Shown: piece after piece, positions 24,993 through 32,825 of the stretch
Numbering within the stretch: position 1 is the first letter of the stretch
Layout: every line of letters starts with the position of its first letter
Source: DRVP01 sp964604045
GTDB lineage: Archaea > Thermoproteota > Bathyarchaeia > Bathyarchaeales > Bathycorpusculaceae
NCBI GenBank assembly: GCA_964604045.1
Contig: CAZRXM010000003.1
Span: 1 to 41,452 of the forward strand
Direction of reading: 5' to 3'
Length of the DNA stretch: 41,452 bases
Translations under genes and position numbers: made by a program
The notes under the pieces: model-generated
What the model was told of the DNA's origin: nothing
The model's input: the letters and a program-made list of their open reading frames with translations, nothing else
Database searches by the model: none

Positions 24993-26324
24993 CTATTCTA
25001 ATCCTTTGCTGAAAAACTTGATCGACTCGGCGAGTTTCGCCTCCTCGTCCACCATAAGCCTGCCGTTTTTTATCACCTTGTCCACGAGATTTACGCCGAA
25101 ACGGTAACCTAGAAAACGGTGGTTCGGCACGTTCAAAACAATTATGTCGGCTTTCTTGCCAACCTCTATGCTTCCAACTTCTTTAGCTCTCCCAATGGCG
25201 TGAGCTGCGTTGATCGTGGCAGCAGTTATGGCCTCGGCTGGCGTCATTTTCATGAAGTGGCAGGCAAAAGATATGACAAGCTGTTGGCTTTCAACCCAGC
25301 AGATTGGGTTGAAGTCCGTCCCCAAAGCCACTGGCAAGCCATAGTCGATCATCTTCCTCGCGTCAGCATAACGACCACTCATGAGGCTGAAAGCGGCTGC
25401 TGGAAGCAGAACCGCAATTACACCTTTCTCGGCCATAGCCCTCAAACCAGCATCTGAAGCGAAAAGGAGGTGCTCGGCCGAAATTGCCTCCACGCTAGCG
25501 GCAAGTTCAGCCCCCCCACAGTAGCTCATCTCGTCAGCGTGGATTTTTGGCTTTAAGCCATGGTTTTTGCCAGCTTCTAATACGCGCCTCGACTGTTCCA
25601 CTGTGAAGACTCCATTTTCGCAGAAGACATCGCAGAACTCAGCTAAACCTTTCTCCGCAACCTTTGGAATCATCTCTTCAACAACCAGGTTAATGTAGTC
25701 CTCCGGGTTGTTCCTATACTCTAGTGGGACTGTGTGGGCGCCCATGAAAGTTGGAACAACGTCAACAGCGTGAAGTTGGTTTAAACGTTTTATCACCCCT
25801 AAGATTTTCAGCTCATCTCTCGTTGTTAAGCCGTAGCCGCTCTTAATCTCCACAGTCGTTGTGCCGTGGCGGAGCATGACATCTAAAGTATTCAGCCCAA
25901 AACCTAGAAGTTCGTCGACGCTGGCTTTACGCGTTTCCCTAACGGTTTTCAGTATACCACCTCCAGCCTTCAAGATGTCCATGTACGAAGCCCCTTCAAC
26001 TCTCGCTTGAAACTCATCTTCCCTCGAACCGGCGAAAACAAGGTGAGTGTGAGGGTCAACGAAGCCGGGCATGACCGTTTTTCCGCTGGCGTTTATTATA
26101 GTTTCAGCCCTAACGGTTTTCCTAATGTCAACTGTTTTGCCTATGGCGACTATCCGCCCATCCTTTATAGCCACGCAGCCACCCTTGATTACCCCAAGCT
26201 CCCGCATTTCCCGGCCAGCACGGGGTTTCTCGCTTCCCCCAGCCAACGTTATGAGCTCGCTGGCGTTAACGATGAGTATGTCAACTTTCTCCTTGGCCGG
26301 AGGCTTAGCCTTGGCTTTACTCAA
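24993..26324 (-). CDS. hutI: imidazolonepropionase
   Basis: The 443-residue amidohydrolase opens imidazolone propionate to N-formimino-L-glutamate. Metal ligands include H92 and H94 in GFVDPHTHLVF, a histidine in FMGAHTVPLEYR, one in KIHADEMSYCGG and the aspartate in ALGTDFNP. The first 14 residues are a Lys/Ala/Pro-rich extension before the core begins. Its start overlaps the ftcD stop by 8 bases, a sign of coupling. Confidence 0.96.
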   Translation of the reverse strand: MSKAKAKPPAKEKVDILIVNASELITLAGGSEKPRAGREMRELGVIKGGCVAIKDGRIVAIGKTVDIRKTVRAETIINASGKTVMPGFVDPHTHLVFAGSREDEFQARVEGASYMDILKAGGGILKTVRETRKASVDELLGFGLNTLDVMLRHGTTTVEIKSGYGLTTRDELKILGVIKRLNQLHAVDVVPTFMGAHTVPLEYRNNPEDYINLVVEEMIPKVAEKGLAEFCDVFCENGVFTVEQSRRVLEAGKNHGLKPKIHADEMSYCGGAELAASVEAISAEHLLFASDAGLRAMAEKGVIAVLLPAAAFSLMSGRYADARKMIDYGLPVALGTDFNPICWVESQQLVISFACHFMKMTPAEAITAATINAAHAIGRAKEVGSIEVGKKADIIVLNVPNHRFLGYRFGVNLVDKVIKNGRLMVDEEAKLAESIKFFSKGLE

Positions 26325-27237
26325 AATTTCCCCTCCGCTCCAAAGCGTTTTGAATAGCTATTTCCAACACCCTATCAACCGTTAGGTTGTCGATTTTCAA
26401 GTAGTAGGCCGTCACATCAACAACGGCTTTTAAAGGTGCCAAACCGCAGAACTCTGAGCCTATTATTGGAACGTTATATCTTGAAGCTTCAACCTTTAAA
26501 AGCTCGAACACCCGGTATAGAGGGGTGGCTTCAAAATCTGTTATGCTCATCCCAATTTGGGTTATGTTCCTTTCCGGAATGTAGGCGGCCATGGCTTTAA
26601 CATTTGAAAGCCCACCCTTCTTGGAATGTAAAGCCTTCGCAATCTTTTTCGCAACCTTTAAGTCCGGTGTTCCAAGGTTTACGTTGAAGCCTGCCATAAC
26701 CTTGCGGGCACCTGTTATAGTGGCTCCAGCCGTAGGGTGCGGTCTAGCCGGTCCAAAATCGGGTTTTCTTTCAGGCTTAACGATCATTTCGGCAAGTTTT
26801 TCAAACTCGCCTTCTCGAATCCAGTCCAAGTCCCGTCTCTCAGGTTTTGTAGCTGCCTCCCCGTAAAGATAGACAGGTACACCGTGCTTTTCGGCTAAGG
26901 TTTTGCCGAACCGTTTAGCTAACCTAACACAGTCTTCCATGGAGACATTTTTTATTGGTATGAATGGGACAACGTCCACAGCGCCTATGCGAGGATGTTG
27001 ACCTTTATGAGTTCGCATGTCTATGAGGGCTATGGCTTTTGAAGCCATCTTCAACATGGCTTTAAGGACGGACTGTTTGTCACCTATAAACGAGACCACA
27101 AGCCGGTTGTAGTAATTGTCGAAAGTGTAATCAAGCAGAAAGGCGTTTTTCGTGCCTTTAAGCTCGCCTAGAATTTGCTCCACAACCGCCGGGTCGGAGG
27201 TGCTAAAATTAGGCACGCATTCAACGATCTCCTTCAA
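26317..27237 (-). CDS. ftcD: glutamate formimidoyltransferase
   Basis: The 306-residue protein moves the formimino group of formiminoglutamate to a tetrahydrofolate-type carrier, releasing glutamate. It opens with MKEIVECVPNFSTSDP, has the catalytic His H81 in THKGQHPRIGAVDVVPFIP and FNVNLGTPDLKVAKKIAKAL in the second domain. The C-terminal cyclodeaminase domain of animal FTCD is absent, so a separate FchA-like protein would be needed to deaminate the product. First gene of the hut run. Histidine ammonia-lyase, which supplies urocanate, is not in the window. Confidence 0.95.
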   Translation of the reverse strand: MKEIVECVPNFSTSDPAVVEQILGELKGTKNAFLLDYTFDNYYNRLVVSFIGDKQSVLKAMLKMASKAIALIDMRTHKGQHPRIGAVDVVPFIPIKNVSMEDCVRLAKRFGKTLAEKHGVPVYLYGEAATKPERRDLDWIREGEFEKLAEMIVKPERKPDFGPARPHPTAGATITGARKVMAGFNVNLGTPDLKVAKKIAKALHSKKGGLSNVKAMAAYIPERNITQIGMSITDFEATPLYRVFELLKVEASRYNVPIIGSEFCGLAPLKAVVDVTAYYLKIDNLTVDRVLEIAIQNALERRGNFE

Positions 27238-27325
27238 ACATCTTCACCGCCCCATTAATCGCCGTAGGAACTAATTAAAGTTATTAACAGCCGAAAGCTA
27301 GAAAAGTTAAACGAAACACGTAGAG

Positions 27326-27937
27326 ATGACCCCCTTGAACCAGCAAGTCGAGTTTGAAGCCCCCACGTGGAGCCAGATATACCGAATGCTCCTGCGAATA
27401 GCCGACAAAATCCGCTTGGACAAGTTCAAACCAGACGTGATTGTAGGCGTTTCCAGAGGCGGATGGCCCCCCGCAAGGGTTCTAAGCGACCTTCTGGAAA
27501 ACCCCAATCTTGCAAACGTTAAGGCGGAATTCTACGTGGGGGTTGCTGAAACGAAAGGCGAACCAAACCTCACCCAGCCCGTCTCCGTGAATGTTTCCGG
27601 GAAAAAAGTTCTTGTCGTGGACGAAGTTGCTGACACCGGCAAGAGCCTCCAGCTTATAAGGGACCACTTGAAGGCTAAAGGAGCTAGCGAGGTTCGGATA
27701 GCAACTATCTACCTCAAACCGTGGAGCATTGTAAAGCCAGACTATTACGCCAAGAAGACAAACCGCTGGGTGGTATTCCCCTGGGAAGTAAAGGAAACCG
27801 TGAGGAAAATTGTTCAAAAGTGTCGAGAACGAGGCGAACCTGTTGGGCCAAAGATAGAAAAGCTTGTGGAAGCTGGTTTGTCCAGAAAGCTTGTTGAAAG
27901 GTTTTTGAAGGAAACCCTAAGTGAAGAGCCTTGCTGA
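27326..27937 (+). CDS. purine-type phosphoribosyltransferase
   Basis: The 203-residue protein has the type I PRTase PRPP loop VLVVDEVADTGKSL at 95-108 and an early VGVSRGGWPPARVL segment. WVVFPWEV near residue 150 is typical of archaeal and bacterial xanthine/guanine-type (Gpt-like) members. It should salvage a purine base (hypoxanthine, xanthine or guanine) with PRPP. The C-terminal 40 residues are helical and charged, an extension beyond the minimal domain. Its stop overlaps the TTG start of the Cgi121 gene by 7 bases. Confidence 0.85.
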   Translation: MTPLNQQVEFEAPTWSQIYRMLLRIADKIRLDKFKPDVIVGVSRGGWPPARVLSDLLENPNLANVKAEFYVGVAETKGEPNLTQPVSVNVSGKKVLVVDEVADTGKSLQLIRDHLKAKGASEVRIATIYLKPWSIVKPDYYAKKTNRWVVFPWEVKETVRKIVQKCRERGEPVGPKIEKLVEAGLSRKLVERFLKETLSEEPC

Positions 27938-28497
27938 AGAATGTTCAAGAGTTCGGGAAACACGTGGCTATTGCCGGCTTTAGAGACGTGAAAGTGAAGG
28001 ACGTTGACGCCTTACTAGAAAAAGTGCGGAGAGTTGTAAGTGGAGACGTTGAAGTTCAGTTTTTCGATGCCGGGCTTGTGGCTTCTTGGCAGCACCTGTT
28101 TTTTGCGGCTTTAAACGCCCTAAAAGCCTTCAGAAACGGCGAAAACATTTCGAAACGTTTGGCGGTGGAAATATTGCTTTATGCATCCGCACAGAGGCAG
28201 ATTCGAAAAGCCACAGAGGTTTTGGGGATAAAACCGGGATTGAAGGAAGTTGCCGTGCTCGTTGTTGGAGACCAAGCCGACCAAGTTGTTGGAGCCTTGG
28301 AGGCTATTGAAAGGCTTTTGGGTGGAAAGCGCGACGACGATGTTTTGGAGCTTACACCGGAGAAAAATGCGAAAATACGGAGGGTTTTCGAAATTTCGGA
28401 TGCTGAAATCGAAGCAGTTGTAGACGGCAAAACGTTGGAGCAAGCCATAATAGACCTTGTGATTGAAAGGGTTGCGCTTCTAGCAACTGAACGCTAG
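27931..28497 (+). CDS. cgi121: KEOPS complex subunit Cgi121
   Basis: The 188-residue protein matches the Cgi121/TPRKB family in the central run QFFDAGLVASWQHLFFAAL and in ILLYASAQRQIRKATEVLGI. Cgi121 binds the Bud32 kinase and recruits tRNA to KEOPS, which completes t6A synthesis with the TC-AMP made by Sua5. The chain is longer than the ~150-residue minimum because of an added C-terminal acidic-helical region (DDDVLELTPEKNAKIRRV onward). Start is TTG at 27931. Kae1, Bud32 and Pcc1 are not in the window. Convergent with the THUMP gene with 5 bases between stops. Confidence 0.88.
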   Translation: MLKNVQEFGKHVAIAGFRDVKVKDVDALLEKVRRVVSGDVEVQFFDAGLVASWQHLFFAALNALKAFRNGENISKRLAVEILLYASAQRQIRKATEVLGIKPGLKEVAVLVVGDQADQVVGALEAIERLLGGKRDDDVLELTPEKNAKIRRVFEISDAEIEAVVDGKTLEQAIIDLVIERVALLATER

Positions 28498-28502
28498 TGG
28501 GT

Positions 28503-29027
28503 TTAGAGAACCTTCTCCTTCACCACCGACAGAATCTCCGCCGGCTTTATCACTGCGAGCCCCGTTAAGCCGCCTACGACTTCAATTAGCAAAACCTTGT
28601 CCGGGTTTTCTAGGTTAACCTTCCTTTCAATGTTGGAGGCTGCAGCCTCAATGATGTCTTTTGTGGACGTTTCAGTGAAGCGTTTCTCCACCGTCACGCG
28701 GTAGCTCTCGTTTGGAGCTATTTTTGTGCTTAGCTCAGCGGCTGCTCTTTGGATTTCACCCAAATCGGTTCGCACAACCCTCTCGATGGGAATAACCCTC
28801 AATATGTAGCGGAACTCGTAGGGTCTATCGCGGAGAATTTGTCTAAACTTTTCAATAACCTCGAAGGGGTTTAACGCTGTTTTCGCGGCAATCAAACCAG
28901 CTACGCCGGTTTTTTCAACAGTGGGCGCCGAGTCGCCGACCTCGTTTAACAGGTACCAGAGTTCTGAACAAGCTTCGTCCTCGTTGCCGCGGGAGGTCGT
29001 TGCCAAAAGGTTGAAGTCCCTAATCAT
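28503..29027 (-). CDS. stand-alone THUMP-domain protein, Tan1/THUMPD1-like
   Basis: The 174-residue protein starts with the compact N-terminal domain seen in THUMP proteins (FNLLATTSRGNEDEACSEL) and ends with a THUMP core: SYRVTVEKRFTETST, a helix, then VLLIEVVGGLTGLAVI. No methyltransferase or thiouridylase domain follows. In eukaryotes the equivalent Tan1/THUMPD1 brings tRNA to the acetyltransferase that makes ac4C; archaea have the matching TmcA/Nat10-like enzyme, not found in this window. Function by analogy. Confidence 0.85.
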   Translation of the reverse strand: MIRDFNLLATTSRGNEDEACSELWYLLNEVGDSAPTVEKTGVAGLIAAKTALNPFEVIEKFRQILRDRPYEFRYILRVIPIERVVRTDLGEIQRAAAELSTKIAPNESYRVTVEKRFTETSTKDIIEAAASNIERKVNLENPDKVLLIEVVGGLTGLAVIKPAEILSVVKEKVL

Positions 29028-29214
29028 TCAGACCCTTCCATCAAACTCAACGCGAGGCGCAAGGGTCAGCGCAGGTTAGTGGCTTCTCACAGCCTTTAGG
29101 CTCCCAGCCGTCGCCTCACATCATCCCGATACAAATAAACCAGCTCACCAAATTTAAGGTTATCTTCAGAAGAGACAACATTAGGCTTAAATCTAAGCAT
29201 AAATTATGTTTCCT

Positions 29215-29227
29215 ATCCCTTCGGGAT
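29215..29227. repeat. short dyad just upstream of the asparaginase-like gene
   Basis: ATCCC at 29215-29219 and GGGAT at 29223-29227 are separated by TTC, 6 bases before the ATG. A TATA-like ATAAATTA lies at about 29200-29207, which places initiation near 29228, so the dyad would sit between TATA box and start site, where an operator would act. Could be chance. Confidence 0.25.
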
Positions 29228-29233
29228 CTATAT

Positions 29234-30193
29234 ATGAGCAGGAAAAAGCCCGTAATAGTTGTCCACGGCGGAGCTGGAAACTGGCAACCTGAACGCGTCA
29301 ACCTTGGAATTGAAGGCGTTAAAAAAGCTGCCAAGAAAGGCTTTGATATTATGGCGATGGGTGGGAGCGCATTAGACGCTGTTGTCGAAGCCGTCGCTCT
29401 TCTGGAGGACGAAGGCGTTTTCAACGCTGGCTACGGTTCAGCCCTAACCATAGAAAAAACCGTTGAAATGGAAGCCTCAGTTATGGACGGGAGGACTTTG
29501 AAGGCTGGAGCAGCTGGACTTTTAAGGGACATAAGAAACCCCGTTCGGCTGGCAAGAATAGTCATGGAGCACACAGACCACGTCTTCGTCGTCGGGGAAG
29601 GCGCAGAGAAGCTGGCTAAGCTATTTAACCTTGAAAGAAGAAACCCCATAACTGAGCTTCGCCTAAAATACTATGAACGGCAAAAACAAGCCCTCCTCGA
29701 AGGAAAGTTTGAACTACCGAAACTTGCAAGCCTAGTTAAGGAGCACCCAGAGCTTTTTGACTTAGAAACAGTTGGCGCCGTAGCCTTGGACAAGAAGGGA
29801 AACGTGGCAGCAGCCACCTCCACAGGCGGTTTCCCACTTAAACTGCCTGGAAGAATAGGCGACTCTCCATTGATTGGATGTGGAACTTACGCCGACAACC
29901 GAAGCGGTGCGTGTTCAGCTACGGGTGTAGGCGAGATAGCTATAAGGCTATGTCTGGCGAAAACTGTCTGTAACTATATGGAGGAAGGGAAAACAGCCCA
30001 AGAAGCGGTTGAAGCTGCTGTAAGGCTTGTGAATGAACGGATGTCTGGAACATACAATGCCATGGGCTTAATAGCTGTAAGCGTTAAGGGCGACTTCGGA
30101 GCAGCCCACAACTCAAAACACCTATGCTGGGCTTACTTAACGCCGGGAATGCGGGAGCCAGAAGCCGCCTTAACGGCAAAAATTTTGAGGTAA
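29234..30193 (+). CDS. isoaspartyl peptidase / plant-type L-asparaginase (Ntn hydrolase)
   Basis: The 319-residue precursor begins IVVHGGAGNW and has the subunit-boundary motif ETVGAVALD with T179, the expected nucleophile after autocleavage, followed by AAATSTGGFPLKLPGRIGDSPLIG and GTYADN. Such enzymes hydrolyse isoaspartyl dipeptides and asparagine. The residue before T179 is glutamate where glycine is usual, which may slow or alter self-cleavage. The ATG follows an AT-rich TATA-like region with almost no leader. The gene ends in an inverted repeat. Confidence 0.9.
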   Translation: MSRKKPVIVVHGGAGNWQPERVNLGIEGVKKAAKKGFDIMAMGGSALDAVVEAVALLEDEGVFNAGYGSALTIEKTVEMEASVMDGRTLKAGAAGLLRDIRNPVRLARIVMEHTDHVFVVGEGAEKLAKLFNLERRNPITELRLKYYERQKQALLEGKFELPKLASLVKEHPELFDLETVGAVALDKKGNVAAATSTGGFPLKLPGRIGDSPLIGCGTYADNRSGACSATGVGEIAIRLCLAKTVCNYMEEGKTAQEAVEAAVRLVNERMSGTYNAMGLIAVSVKGDFGAAHNSKHLCWAYLTPGMREPEAALTAKILR

Positions 30194-30209
30194 AACTTAA
30201 AACCTCAAA
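30184..30209 (+). terminator. inverted repeat at the end of the asparaginase-like gene
   Basis: TTTGAGGT (30184-30191) and ACCTCAAA (30202-30209) form a perfect 8-bp stem with a 10-base loop spanning the stop codon. A second, shorter stem TCGAC/GTCGA lies at 30229-30242, followed by ATAAAAAC. Together they could mark the transcript end before the microprotein unit. Confidence 0.35.
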
Positions 30210-30282
30210 TAGCCCTGGAGAAACTTTCTCGACTCTTGTCGAATAAAAACGTTTAAAGCAACCATGTGAAGCTCTCTTTATG

Positions 30283-30298
30283 CCAAGACCCAGCTTGG
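30283..30298 (+). promoter_or_regulatory. hairpin overlapping the microprotein ribosome site
   Basis: CCAAG (30283-30287) pairs with CTTGG (30294-30298) around a 6-base loop. The last two bases are the first two of the GGAGGTG ribosome site at 30297-30303, so folding could partly hide it. An upstream GTTTAAAG at 30250-30257 is a plausible TATA-like element. Confidence 0.35.
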
Positions 30299-30309
30299 AG
30301 GTGAAAACT

Positions 30310-30384
30310 ATGGTGTTCGAAGAGGAAGAAGAATGGGAAGAAGAAGACTGGGAAGAGGAAGAATGGGAAGAAGAGGAATGGTAG
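30310..30384 (+). CDS. 24-residue ultra-acidic Glu/Trp-repeat microprotein
   Basis: After M-V-F, the peptide is five glutamates then Trp9, EEEDW, EEEEW, EEEEW: tryptophans at 9, 14, 19 and 24 with only Glu or Asp between them, ending in TAG. Nothing else is in it. The ATG has a textbook GGAGGTG site six bases upstream, a TATA-like element about 55 bases upstream, and an AT-rich inverted repeat (30396-30436) right after the stop, so it has the parts of a separate small gene. It lies 116 bases before ABCE1. I know no family like it. It may be a peptide that binds basic partners such as ribosomal surfaces, or it may be a purine-rich tract read by chance; the expression signals favour a gene. Confidence 0.6.
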   Translation: MVFEEEEEWEEEDWEEEEWEEEEW

Positions 30385-30395
30385 AAAATCGACAG

Positions 30396-30436
30396 TAAAA
30401 AACTTTTCCCATTCCTTTATTTCCAAAAAGTTTTTA
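30396..30436 (+). terminator. AT-rich inverted repeat after the microprotein
   Basis: TAAAAAACTTTT at 30396-30407 and AAAAGTTTTTA at 30426-30436 pair over 11 bp with one bulged A and an 18-base loop. It starts 12 bases after the microprotein stop and ends in a run of five T residues, suitable for archaeal termination. Confidence 0.4.
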
Positions 30437-30500
30437 GCATCATAATCCTTCTGATTAAAGCCGCAATTTATGGTAAACTGCTGCAAGTTGCTGGTTGACC

Positions 30501-32303
30501 ATGACCCGTGTAGCCGTGCTTGACTCAGACAGATGTAAACCAAAAAAGTGTGGTAAACAGTGCCAACACTTCTGCCCCATGGTTAGAAGCCGCGTGGAAG
30601 CCATCCGTTTCGAGGACACAAAACCCTTAATCGTTGAAGCTTTGTGTTCGGGCTGCGGGATCTGCGTCAAAAAGTGTCCTTTCAAGGCCATATCTATAGT
30701 GAACTTGCCGGACGAGTTGGAGAAAGACTGCACTCACCGTTTTGGGCCTAACACCTTTAAACTGTACAGGCTGCCCACACCCATGCCCGGAACAGTGCTG
30801 GGGCTACTTGGAAAAAACGGCATAGGAAAAACAACAACTCTGAAAATTCTTTCAGGCGAGGTTAGGCTGAACCTTGGAAACTACGAAAACCCGCCGGACT
30901 GGAGCGAGATAATCCGCTACTTTAGAGGCTCAACATTGCAGGAGTATTTCCACAAAATGAGCGAGGGCAAACTCAAAGTGGTGCATAAACCCCAGTATGT
31001 GGATAAAATTCCCAAAGTTATTTCTGGCAAAGTAGGCGAAATTCTTGAAAGAGTGAATGAAAGGGGCAGCGTGCTGAACGCTATTGCTGAACAGCTGGAG
31101 CTTAAAAAGGTATGGAGCCGCCCCCTTGAAGCCTTAAGCGGAGGCGAACTACAAAGGGTAGCCATAGCCGCGGCCATATGCCGAGAAGCCGACGTCTACC
31201 TTTTCGACGAGCCCTCAAGCTACTTGGACGTCAAACAGAGGCTTGAAGCAGCTAAAGCCATAAGAACGTTGAAGGAAGAGGATAAAATAATCATCGTGGC
31301 CGAGCACGACCTCGCCATAATAGATTACCTTTCAGATCAAATATGCATATTCTACGGGGAGCCCGGCGTTTATGGCATAGTTTCTCACGCGCATGGCGTG
31401 AGAACGGGAATTAACATTTACATACAGGGATATATTCCAGACGAAAATGTGCGCTTCAGGAAGGAAGCCATAATATTCCATGAAAAACCGCCAACCATCA
31501 GCTTCGGCGCCGATGAGACGCTGTTAAAGTGGGATGTGTTTGAGAAAACCTATGAAGGATTTAAGCTTGTAGCTTATCCAGGCGAAATAAGAAAGGGCGA
31601 AATAATCGGCATTCTTGGCCCTAACGGGATTGGAAAAACGACCTTCGTGAGGATTTTGGCTGGACTAGAGAAAACTGACGATGAACGAGAATTTAAACAG
31701 CTTACCGTTAGCTACAAGCCCCAGTACATTTCGGCAGAATATGAGGGCACTGTGCAGGACCTTTTGATGAGCATAGCCAAAGAAGAGTTCACTTCAAGCT
31801 GGTACAAGGTTGAAATCCTCCAACCGCTTGGGCTGGAGAAGCTTTTAGACAGAAACGTGGCTGAGCTAAGCGGTGGAGAACTGCAGAAAACAGCCATAGC
31901 CGCATGCCTCTCAAGAAAGGTGGACCTCTACCTTCTGGACGAGCCAAGCGCATACCTTGACGTGGAGGAGAGGCTTAACATGGCGCGAGCCATCCGAAGG
32001 GTGGTGGAAGCCCGCAACGCCACAGCCTTCGTTGTAGAACACGACGTGGTCGCCCAAGACTTCATCGCAGATCGCCTTATGGTCTTCACAGGCGAGCCGG
32101 GCGTAAAAGGCTTTGCAAACCCGCCCACAAGTCTCAGAGATGGCATGAACATGTTCCTAAAAGAAATGAACGTGACGTTTAGAAGAGACCCAGTAACGAA
32201 GAGACCCCGCGTGAATAAAGAAGGTTCGAAGCTGGACAAGTACCAGAAGGAGATAGGCGAATACTATTATGTGAGCGCCACAGCCATAACAGAGGAAGAA
32301 TAA
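30501..32303 (+). CDS. rli1: ribosome-recycling ATPase ABCE1/RLI
   Basis: The 600-residue protein splits ribosomes after termination. Two [4Fe-4S] clusters are bound by C12, C17, C21, C25 and C49, C52, C55, C59. Two ABC domains follow, with Walker A loops GKNGIGKTTT and GPNGIGKTTF and signatures LSGGELQRVAIA and LSGGELQKTAIA; the hinge region lies between. I chose ATG at 30501 (MTRVAVLD); a TTG two codons upstream is possible. It overlaps the cytidine deaminase start by one base. Full length and no anomalies. Confidence 0.97.
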   Translation: MTRVAVLDSDRCKPKKCGKQCQHFCPMVRSRVEAIRFEDTKPLIVEALCSGCGICVKKCPFKAISIVNLPDELEKDCTHRFGPNTFKLYRLPTPMPGTVLGLLGKNGIGKTTTLKILSGEVRLNLGNYENPPDWSEIIRYFRGSTLQEYFHKMSEGKLKVVHKPQYVDKIPKVISGKVGEILERVNERGSVLNAIAEQLELKKVWSRPLEALSGGELQRVAIAAAICREADVYLFDEPSSYLDVKQRLEAAKAIRTLKEEDKIIIVAEHDLAIIDYLSDQICIFYGEPGVYGIVSHAHGVRTGINIYIQGYIPDENVRFRKEAIIFHEKPPTISFGADETLLKWDVFEKTYEGFKLVAYPGEIRKGEIIGILGPNGIGKTTFVRILAGLEKTDDEREFKQLTVSYKPQYISAEYEGTVQDLLMSIAKEEFTSSWYKVEILQPLGLEKLLDRNVAELSGGELQKTAIAACLSRKVDLYLLDEPSAYLDVEERLNMARAIRRVVEARNATAFVVEHDVVAQDFIADRLMVFTGEPGVKGFANPPTSLRDGMNMFLKEMNVTFRRDPVTKRPRVNKEGSKLDKYQKEIGEYYYVSATAITEEE

Positions 32304-32734
32304 TGACAAAGAAAGAGGGTATTGGAAAACTTGAGAATAGACTTCTGGAAGAAGCCGCTAAAGCCATGAAAAACGCCTACGTGCTGTGGGGATTCCCCGT
32401 TGGAGCAGCAGTTTTAACCGAGAACGGTGAAATCTACGGAGGGTGCAACGTGGAAAGTTGGATTTCCGGACTTGGAATATGCGCTGAGAGATGCGCCATC
32501 CACCACGCAGTTCTCCACGGTCAGAGGAAAGTTATGGCTGTGGCCGTTGTAGCTGAAGCCCAAAGTAAAATTGGAATAAGGCCTTGCGGAGCGTGTCTTC
32601 AATACATTTCGGACTTCGCTGAAAATCCAGAAATTAAAATCGTCACGGCAAAAGTTGAAGGCGGCAAAGTTCTCTTTGAAACAGCTGAGGTAAACACGCT
32701 TAGGGAGCTTTTGCCGAATCCTTTCAAAAAATGA
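32303..32734 (+). CDS. cdd: cytidine deaminase
   Basis: A 143-residue zinc enzyme that deaminates cytidine or deoxycytidine to the uridine form in pyrimidine salvage. Zinc ligands are C60 in ICAERCAI (E62 is the proton shuttle) and C95/C98 in PCGACLQ. The substrate motif NVE appears as GGCNVESW. Overlaps the ABCE1 stop by one base (TAATG), so likely cotranscribed with it. Confidence 0.93.
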   Translation: MTKKEGIGKLENRLLEEAAKAMKNAYVLWGFPVGAAVLTENGEIYGGCNVESWISGLGICAERCAIHHAVLHGQRKVMAVAVVAEAQSKIGIRPCGACLQYISDFAENPEIKIVTAKVEGGKVLFETAEVNTLRELLPNPFKK

Positions 32735-32825
32735 AAGATTCTAGCCGAAAAGCATAGTTAAATTAATGTAGACGCAAGCATACGTTAGTTTGAACCCTCA
32801 CGGAGAAGTGCTGGTGGAGGCTTAA

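Noticed and set aside
30253..30543. Minus-strand frame rich in Phe and Pro opposite the microprotein
   Set aside because: Its Phe-rich part is the complement of the GAA/GAG/TGG tract. The plus strand has ribosome site, start, stop and terminator; the minus frame has none.
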